Assembly: GCA_028284235.1 (NCBI GenBank)
Contig: JANQSC010000031.1
Coordinates: forward strand, 1-44,703
DNA length: 44,703 bases
Direction: 5' to 3'
From: Opitutaceae bacterium
GTDB taxonomy: Bacteria > Verrucomicrobiota > Verrucomicrobiia > Opitutales > Opitutaceae
Part shown: positions 39,284-44,703 of the stretch, piece after piece
Position numbering within the stretch: the first letter of the stretch is position 1
Layout: every line of letters starts with the position of its first letter
Notes under the pieces: generated by a model
What the model was told of the DNA's origin: nothing
What the model saw: the letters and a program-made list of their open reading frames with translations, nothing else
Databases searched by the model: none
Position numbers and translations under genes: made by a program

Positions 39284-40018
39284 TCAGGCGGTCGGGAGTT
39301 CGACGGCGGTGACGGGGTGGGAGATTCCGGGGAAGTTGACCGTCTGGCGTTTGAGGTCGGGCCGGCCGTTCAGTTTGGAACCTTCGATGGTCTTCTCGTC
39401 GATAGCCGTGGCGGTGTCGGTGTGGTCGTCCGCCCATTCGGAATTGAGCAGAGCGATGCTGACGGCTTCGCCGATGATGTCGGGCCGGGCGTAGTCCGGG
39501 TGTCCGATTGACCCAAAGTAGATCATGCCGGTGCTCATTCCGAGTTTGAGCGGTTCATTGAAGAGTTCGATCGCGTTGCGGGCGGCGTCGATGGCCCGGT
39601 CCTGATGGTAGCTGCCGGAGAAGAGGCAGAGGATGCCGGCGCCTCGGGTCTTGATGGGCACGCCGCCGAATCTAAGGGCGGACTCCGTAACTTGGTAGCA
39701 GACGCTGTTGGTCCAGTTGGCGAAGTCGCGCGGCTCGAGGTGCTCGGACTTCTCGCGGGCGGCCCGAGCCCGGACGTCCACGATGGTGGCCTCGATCACG
39801 TCTTTGTCGATGCTCTGGCAACCGAGTAGCCATTCGATGGATACGCCGAGAAGCTGAGCTAGGTCGGGGAGGATGCTGATGTCGGGAGCGTTCTCGCCGC
39901 GCTCCCACTTGGATACCGCTTGAGGGCTGACTTGGACGGCGTTGGCGATGTCCGTCTGGGTCAGTCCCGATTTCTTGCGTCGGTGGCGTATGCGGTCTCC
40001 GAGATCTTGAAGGTTCAT
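39284..40018 (-). CDS. XRE-type regulator fused to a degenerate class III nucleotide-cyclase domain
   Basis: This 244-aa protein has an N-terminal Cro/CI-type helix-turn-helix (residues 7-62, LTQTDIANAVQVSPQAVSKWERG). From about 75 to 215 follows a cyclase-homology domain: ATIVDVRARAA (Asp81 at the first metal position), FGGVPIKTRGAGILCLFSG, LGMSTGMIYFGSIG and IIGEAVSIALL. In active cyclases the second loop reads GD; here it is GAG (Ala127), so the second metal aspartate is missing. I infer a DNA-binding protein that senses a nucleotide rather than making cAMP. It is not obviously part of an operon. Confidence 0.83.
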   Translation of the reverse strand: MNLQDLGDRIRHRRKKSGLTQTDIANAVQVSPQAVSKWERGENAPDISILPDLAQLLGVSIEWLLGCQSIDKDVIEATIVDVRARAAREKSEHLEPRDFANWTNSVCYQVTESALRFGGVPIKTRGAGILCLFSGSYHQDRAIDAARNAIELFNEPLKLGMSTGMIYFGSIGHPDYARPDIIGEAVSIALLNSEWADDHTDTATAIDEKTIEGSKLNGRPDLKRQTVNFPGISHPVTAVELPTA

Positions 40019-40102
40019 TGAGTTTAAAACACCGACGCTAGGGAAGCGGGGAGTGGGTGGGAAGACGAATCGTCGCTTTTCGCAGAAAAGGCGCGGGCTC
40101 GT

Positions 40103-40630
40103 TTATCCGATTAGCTCGTGGTAGGTAGCGCAGTAGTCCTTGCGCTGGCAGGGCTCGCAGTTGCCGCCGATCCAGAGCGTGTCGAATTGGTCCATGAGCG
40201 GTCTCACCAGGTTCGGGTCGTCGGTGAGGATTCCGGACTCGAAATTGCGTCGGTGCTCGGACTTGGCTCCCATTCCGGCGCCGGTGAGATTGGCGCTGCC
40301 GGTGTAGGCAAGGGTTCCGTCGACGATGACAGTTTTGAAGTGGACTCGCGGGCAGAGGATCATCTCCAAGCCTTGGAGCAAATTGGGGAACCGGTCGAAA
40401 TCTTTGCGGAAGGCGGGTCCGGGTTCTTTGGCGTGTACGATGCGAATGGATACTCCGGAATCGATTAGTTCAGAGAGGATTTGCAGGAAGGGGACCATCG
40501 ATCGTCCTTTCTTCACGTGCATGTCCTTGATGTCGGCGGTGGCGATCCAGAGAAAGCCCGTCGCCTGGGGCGCGCTTTCTTGGATGACGCGCTCATAGAT
40601 GCGCCGATCGGTCACGATTTCGGTGGGCAT
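40103..40630 (-). CDS. phospholipase D-like domain protein
   Basis: This ~175-aa protein has one HKD-type motif, HFKTVIVDGTLAYTGSANLTGAG, of the PLD/nuclease superfamily. It is about half the length of two-motif PLDs, like the Nuc-type endonucleases that act as dimers. The C-terminus has a cysteine cluster (CEPCQRKDYC, CxxCx5C) that could bind metal. The start is uncertain: ATG 40630 (MPTEIV) is preferred, and ATG 40699 is in frame, with GGAAG close upstream. The substrate, nucleic acid or lipid, is not decidable. Confidence 0.78.
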   Translation of the reverse strand: MPTEIVTDRRIYERVIQESAPQATGFLWIATADIKDMHVKKGRSMVPFLQILSELIDSGVSIRIVHAKEPGPAFRKDFDRFPNLLQGLEMILCPRVHFKTVIVDGTLAYTGSANLTGAGMGAKSEHRRNFESGILTDDPNLVRPLMDQFDTLWIGGNCEPCQRKDYCATYHELIG

Positions 40631-40766
40631 TGTTTGGGAAAGATGGACAGGGTCAAAGGAAAGGCAAGCGAAGGAGGGATGGATAGCCTGGGTGGCCATT
40701 CTTCCGAGATATAGCGAAGTTCTGTTAACAGGATAGATCGAGCAATGTCCGTGCATTCATACCCCA

Positions 40767-40846
40767 TGATCCTGCTCCCGCGCACGCGGGATCCTGTTTC
40801 CGTCCCTTCGGGGACGGAATTTGATCTCGAAGAGATCACTGTTAAA
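40767..40846 (+). repeat. three-hairpin intergenic repeat, copy 2
   Basis: Stems CCCGCGCACGCGGG (40777-40790), CCGTCCC-TTCG-GGGACGG (40800-40817) and TGATCTC-GAA-GAGATCA (40822-40838) follow each other with linkers GGATCCTGTT and AATT, ending CACTGTTAA. It matches copy 1 at 5171-5257. It belongs to a 450-nt gap (40631-41083) without a gene. Confidence 0.82.
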
Positions 40847-40903
40847 CGAAGCAGCAAGGAGATCTGGCCCTGCGTTTTTTTGAACAGTCGCCTCGCGGCG
40901 AAA

Positions 40904-40942
40904 TGACGCTTACGCGTCACAATGATCCCGTCAAAGACGGGA
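40904..40942. repeat. two adjacent hairpins in the same gap
   Basis: TGACGC-TTAC-GCGTCA (40904-40919) and TCCCGTC-AAA-GACGGGA (40926-40942) are perfect stems between repeat copies 2 and 3. A further GC-rich stem, TCGCC-TCGC-GGCGA, lies just before them. No T-tract or gene is attached. Confidence 0.65.
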
Positions 40943-40963
40943 CAAGGATGTGATATCTCTAAG

Positions 40964-41035
40964 ATGATCCTACTCCCGCGCACGCGGGATCCTGTTGCTC
41001 GCTCTGCGAGCGCGCCGTCTTGTGAGATACTCTCA
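40964..41035 (+). repeat. three-hairpin intergenic repeat, copy 3 (divergent)
   Basis: It begins like copy 2 (GATCCTACTCCCGCGCACGCGGGATCCTGTT) in pieces: the first stem is identical. The second stem is a different sequence, GCTCGC-TCT-GCGAGC (40996-41010), and the third is TGAGA-TAC-TCTCA (41022-41034). The layout is kept while the stem sequences change. Confidence 0.7.
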
Positions 41036-41083
41036 GGATTAAATTTATTGGCCATTTGCGGAATGGCGCTATTGGTTTCGGGC

Positions 41084-41968
41084 ATGTCTAAGGAACGAGT
41101 CGCATTTATTGGAATTGGAGTGATGGGCAAGAGCATGGCGGGGCACTTGTTGGATGCCGGGTATCCCGTTTCTGTTTACAATCGCACGCGGGCGAAGGCG
41201 GACGAGTTGGTTTCGCGCGGCGCGACTTGGGCGGATTCCCCGGCGGAGGCCTCCAAGGATGCCGACATCGTAGTTACGATTGTCGGGTTTCCCCAGGATG
41301 TGGAGGAAACCTACTTTGGTGAAAACGGTGTGTTTCAAACGCTTCGATCGGGTGGCTTGGTGATCGACATGACAACTTCGAGTCCACTGTTGGCCAAGCG
41401 AATCGCCACTGCGGCGGCGGAGAAGGGGATTGGCGCTCTGGACGCTCCTGTGTCCGGCGGCGACCTGGGCGCCCGCGAAGCGCGGCTGGCGATCATGGTG
41501 GGTGGCGACGCGGCCTCGTTCGAGCGGGCGAAGCCGCTCTTCGAGATCATGGGGAAGAACATCCAGCTTCTGGGCCCGGCCGGCTCGGGTCAGCACACCA
41601 AGATGTGCAACCAGGTCATTATCGCGGCGAGCATGGTGTCGATCGGGGAAGCCCTCGCCTATGCGAAGGCGTCGGGTCTCGATCCTAAGCAAGTGCTGGC
41701 GACGATCGAAACCGGCGCGGCGGGGAGCTGGTCGCTGAGCAACTTGGCTCCGCGGGCGCTCGACGGCGACTACGCGCCGGGTTTTTACGTGAAGCATTTT
41801 ATAAAGGACATGGGCATCGCTATCGAGTCGGCGGACGAGATGGGATTGGAGCTGCCCGGGCTCAAGCTGGCCAAAGGGCTCTACGATCGGCTGGCCGCGG
41901 ACGGCGGGGCGGACGACGGAACGCAGGCGCTGTTCCGTTTCTACTTCGAAGGAAAGCAGTCGGGCTAG
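41084..41968 (+). CDS. 3-hydroxyisobutyrate dehydrogenase family oxidoreductase
   Basis: This 294-aa NAD(P)-dependent enzyme of the beta-hydroxyacid dehydrogenase family has the Rossmann motif FIGIGVMGKSMAGHLL. It also has the substrate motif DAPVSGGDLGAREARLAIMVGG and the catalytic lysine region GQHTKMCNQVI. The helical C-terminal domain ends around KDMGIAIESADEMGLELPG. Substrates in the family include hydroxyisobutyrate, glyoxylate reduction products and tartronate semialdehyde; which one is not decidable. I chose ATG 41084 (MSKERVAFIG) because upstream residues come from repeat sequence. Its stop overlaps that of the convergent gene. Confidence 0.91.
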   Translation: MSKERVAFIGIGVMGKSMAGHLLDAGYPVSVYNRTRAKADELVSRGATWADSPAEASKDADIVVTIVGFPQDVEETYFGENGVFQTLRSGGLVIDMTTSSPLLAKRIATAAAEKGIGALDAPVSGGDLGAREARLAIMVGGDAASFERAKPLFEIMGKNIQLLGPAGSGQHTKMCNQVIIAASMVSIGEALAYAKASGLDPKQVLATIETGAAGSWSLSNLAPRALDGDYAPGFYVKHFIKDMGIAIESADEMGLELPGLKLAKGLYDRLAADGGADDGTQALFRFYFEGKQSG

Positions 41969-43872
41969 CGATTCGCCGATTGCTCCGCGCGCGGAGGGAG
42001 AATCCGCTCGAGGCTCGTTTTAATCTGAGGCGAGCCGATCGCTTGTTGGGCTGGGACGATGCCGATCTGAGCGTTCAATGAAGGGTCGGTTCGCGATTCC
42101 AAGGCGGCGACCAGAAGCGGGTTCGGACGCAGCGACTCGGTTGGGAAGCGTTGTATTGAAGTGGGAAGCGCGGAGTTCGTGTAGACGAGCGCAGCCAACG
42201 ACGTGGAGGCGTTCCAATTGTGGCGCTCAAAGGTCTGCAACCAGATATCGCGGGCCGCTTGGGTTTGACCGAGATTCCAAAGGGCAACTCCTTTGACGAA
42301 ACTGAGAGTGGAGTCGTTTGGGTCGACGGTGGGGAGATCCGTGGCGAAGTCCGACCATTGTTTTCCGGTGCTCGTTTCTGCACCAAGGGTGGCGAGGTTG
42401 AAGTAGGAAAGGAGGCGGACCCGTCGGGCGTCGTGTCGCTCGGGGTTCAGTTCGAGGGCGGCTTGGGACCAGCGGAAGGCGTCCGCGTCCCGGCCGAGAC
42501 GCGTAGCCGAGTCCGCGATCAGCATCATGTCTTGCGGAACCGTGGCTTGCGAAGCGACGGAGCCGAGTCGTGAAAAGGAAAGGAGCAGCAAGAGTCCGGC
42601 GACGATGGGAATGGCGGCTTTCCGGTGGCCCTCGAATTCTTTCCATTGGGTGGCAAGGAGAGGGAGCCCTCCCGCGGCGATCGCGAGCAAGGGCGCGAGC
42701 GGAATGCGAAAACGAGCGCTAGCCATGTATACGAGGGCCCCGGCTGAGTAGAGAGCGAACAGGGCGAGTCCGGTCTTTAGGGCCATTGGCGAAGGGGGCG
42801 ACTTGACGAAGCGCACAACGAGAAATCCCATCGCGAAGAGGGCGCCCCAGCCAATCGGATTGTATTTAAGCCATGGGGACAGGGACTTGTGGAACGCGTA
42901 GGTTTTGTTGTTGTATTGCTCGACATTGTTGAGCCAGGCGTAGCTTTTGAATGCCATGAGTTGGATCCACGACCAAGGCTCGTTCAATATGTGGTCGAGC
43001 GTTTTGCGTCTCCAGTAAGTGGATAGCTCGTCGACCGTGCCCGTCTGTCCGGTTTCTCTTTGGTAGAGAATTTCGGATTCCATTTTGGTAGGATTCTGAT
43101 GGGTGCCTTCGTATTTAAAATTCAAAGACTGCTGGAGGTAGACCCCGTTGGCGCTGGCGTTGTTGGATTTCCAGAAATTGTAGGCTCCTTGGGTAGGAAG
43201 AATGCGGAAGGCGCCGCTCGCGTTGAGCTGGATCAATCCGACTAGGCACAAGGGGAGAGCGGCGGCGGCTACGAACGCGAGTCGATGAATCCGCTTTGAC
43301 CGCGCGAAGGCTTCGGCGACGATGAAAACGAAACAGATCGGAAGGAGCAGGGCGAAGAAGTGGGGTCGGGCCAGTCCGGCGAGAGCGAGCAGGAAACCGC
43401 TGAGGGCGTAGCGAGCCGCCCGGTTGGTTGCCATCTTTTGTGGAAACGGCAGAGCGGCGAGACTGCCGAGGAACAAGGTGATTGCCAAGGTGGTGTCGAG
43501 CGGGTCCAACGCGAAGTGGATGAGGACCGGATTGAGTCCGACGAGGAGGCCGGTCACAATGGGGGCGGCGGCAACACCCCAGACGCGCCGGGCGATGTTC
43601 ATTGCCAGGACCGCGTTGGCGATGTGGCAAATGATTCCGAGGATCATCCAGTGTGCAGGTAAAAAGGCGAGCAGTGCCGGGTAGAGCATCGCTCGGTAGA
43701 AGGGCTCGTCGGGGAGGGCGCCTTCAGCGATTTGGGCGGCGATTTGTAGATTCTCTCGGCCGTCGAGTACGGGGGCTTGGCCCAGCGGGGTTTGCCAGTA
43801 CCAAAGCGCCTGCCCCAGCGTGTAGGCTGAAACGACGATGAGTACCCATATGTGCGGTTTCGCCATGCGCAT
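41965..43872 (-). CDS. multi-TM glycosyltransferase-like protein with C-terminal TPR-like region
   Basis: From ATG 43872 (AGAAG about 7 nt upstream) this is a 635-aa membrane protein. About ten hydrophobic helices fill residues 5-430, and an early loop DGRENLQIAAQIAEGALPDEPFYR resembles the catalytic loop of GT39/PMT-like dolichyl-phosphate-sugar transferases. The last ~170 residues are soluble and helical with TPR-like units (DADAFRWSQAALELNPERHDA). It probably transfers sugars at the outer face of the inner membrane; the donor and acceptor are unknown. Confidence 0.8.
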   Translation of the reverse strand: MRMAKPHIWVLIVVSAYTLGQALWYWQTPLGQAPVLDGRENLQIAAQIAEGALPDEPFYRAMLYPALLAFLPAHWMILGIICHIANAVLAMNIARRVWGVAAAPIVTGLLVGLNPVLIHFALDPLDTTLAITLFLGSLAALPFPQKMATNRAARYALSGFLLALAGLARPHFFALLLPICFVFIVAEAFARSKRIHRLAFVAAAALPLCLVGLIQLNASGAFRILPTQGAYNFWKSNNASANGVYLQQSLNFKYEGTHQNPTKMESEILYQRETGQTGTVDELSTYWRRKTLDHILNEPWSWIQLMAFKSYAWLNNVEQYNNKTYAFHKSLSPWLKYNPIGWGALFAMGFLVVRFVKSPPSPMALKTGLALFALYSAGALVYMASARFRIPLAPLLAIAAGGLPLLATQWKEFEGHRKAAIPIVAGLLLLLSFSRLGSVASQATVPQDMMLIADSATRLGRDADAFRWSQAALELNPERHDARRVRLLSYFNLATLGAETSTGKQWSDFATDLPTVDPNDSTLSFVKGVALWNLGQTQAARDIWLQTFERHNWNASTSLAALVYTNSALPTSIQRFPTESLRPNPLLVAALESRTDPSLNAQIGIVPAQQAIGSPQIKTSLERILPPRAEQSANR

Positions 43873-44072
43873 GCGGACTTCTACTATACGTCCACCGAGG
43901 GCGAAACTCAAATGGGAGCGGTGTCTTGGAAATTGTTGAACGATACGAACCTGTATCGGTTATTTCGTAGGGCCTTCGCTTGCGAAGTGCCGCGTGGGTT
44001 AAGGTTCTTCGTTGCATATGCGGCATGGCGCGAGCGCCAGCCCTACGTGCCCTTGCCTTATTTTGCAGTCTC

Positions 44073-44703
44073 TCAGTCCTTGCCTTGGACGAGCCGGTGG
44101 ACGAGTCCGCCCGCAAGGGCGCCGAGGATGGGCCCGCACACGTAGATGGTCAGCCACCCGATTCCGTTCGTCGTGAAGGGGATTTGCTTCCATCCGGCCA
44201 AGGCGGAGAAGACGCGGGGCGCCAGGTCGCGGGCCGGGTTGAATCCGCCCATTGAAATGGGGGCGAAAAGGGAAATCAGCACAGTGAGCGTGATTCCGAT
44301 GGCGAAGGGGACACACCAGCCGGGGAGCGGATTGGACCGTGGGTCGGTGAGGCAGAAGACCACGAGGGCGAGTAGCGCGGTGCCGACGAATTCGGCCAGA
44401 AAGGCGTGATTTCCGGTGATCGACGCGCGGGCGTCGGTGATCGGGCTGCCTTCGGGATTGGGATAGTATTCGCCGAAGATCATGCCGCTGGCTTCGCTGC
44501 CCGGCTCGCCTCGGACGATTCCGTTCGCCTGCTCGAATTGGGCGATGGCCCCGCCGTAGACGAGAAAGATCAGCGCCGCGGCGGCGAAGGCGCCGGCGAA
44601 CTGGACTGCGATGTAGCCGACGGCCTTGCCGAGCGGGAAGGAGCGGAAGGTCGCGAGGGCGAGGGTGACGGCGGGATTGAGATGGGCGCCGCTCAGTTTG
44701 CCA
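44073..44703 (-). CDS. glpF: glycerol uptake facilitator / aquaglyceroporin (start beyond window)
   Basis: The gene runs off the right end of the window, so the N-terminus is missing. The frame reaching the edge contains the first NPA box (SGAHLNPAVT), and later the second, GGFNPARDLAPR. The aspartate after NPAR marks the glycerol-conducting (GlpF) branch rather than water-only aquaporins. Hydrophobic helices such as FLAEFVGTALLALVVFCL and WLTIYVCGPILGALAGGLV complete the MIP fold. It is an inner-membrane channel for glycerol and small polyols. Confidence 0.92.
   Translation of the reverse strand, partial: GKLSGAHLNPAVTLALATFRSFPLGKAVGYIAVQFAGAFAAAALIFLVYGGAIAQFEQANGIVRGEPGSEASGMIFGEYYPNPEGSPITDARASITGNHAFLAEFVGTALLALVVFCLTDPRSNPLPGWCVPFAIGITLTVLISLFAPISMGGFNPARDLAPRVFSALAGWKQIPFTTNGIGWLTIYVCGPILGALAGGLVHRLVQGKD

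Overview
The window is a contig fragment, cut inside a gene at both ends, from a GC-rich heterotrophic bacterium. It is most likely a marine Verrucomicrobiota of the Opitutae type. That placement is an inference from gene style: secreted sulfatases, YHYH/EF-hand and FGE-domain proteins, a giant secreted subtilase with C-terminal repeats of a type common in Verrucomicrobiota, and many hairpin-rich intergenic repeats. No 16S gene is present.

The most notable region is 1240-5163. After the 3' end of lnt (1-647) and a non-coding stretch comes an AT-richer block of seven small co-directional genes. They are separated by six clear attC sites of 64-75 bp and one decayed one. Each cassette's 5' core is the reverse complement (exact for five, approximate for two) of the 7-mer that opens its own attC, as expected for integron cassettes excised as circles. 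No integrase gene is visible, so this is a cassette array without a neighbouring integrase (a CALIN). Cargo includes a HEPN-like protein, a PD-(D/E)XK/Mrr-like nuclease, an OmdA/YdeI-type small protein, a secreted MORN/YwqK-like protein and membrane or unknown proteins.

From 5.3 to 15.4 kb lies chromosomal housekeeping, mainly on the minus strand: gamma-carbonic anhydrase, an amidohydrolase, a kinase-like protein, ogg-type glycosylase, a UvrD/PcrA-type helicase, proB, frr, pyrH, and tRNA-Gln(TTG) on the plus strand. Nearly every gap carries a different palindromic repeat.

From 15.7 to 23.4 kb is a plus-strand block: a STAND/NACHT-like NTPase fused to pentapeptide repeats and an FGE-sulfatase fold, an overlapping secreted TPR protein, and a 1394-aa subtilase with FG-GAP-like repeats. 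From 23.4 to 28.7 kb come an aminotransferase, a single-pass membrane protein, a DoxX-like protein, an FMN-binding glutamate-synthase-family protein, and an ArsR/SRPBCC pair preceded by two matching palindromic operators and probably expressed as a leaderless transcript.

From 28.9 to 35.5 kb is a five-gene minus-strand cluster of secreted proteins: YHYH plus four EF-hands, sulfatase, an LTxxQ-type protein, a second sulfatase, and a secreted protein. One sulfatase has lost two conserved active-site residues. Directly repeated hairpin elements flank the cluster, and a divergent OmpR-type two-component system lies next to it.

From 38 to 44.7 kb are class II fructose-bisphosphate aldolase, an XRE regulator fused to a degenerate class III cyclase domain, a PLD-like protein, a hydroxyisobutyrate-dehydrogenase-family enzyme, a multi-TM glycosyltransferase/TPR protein, and a truncated glycerol facilitator.
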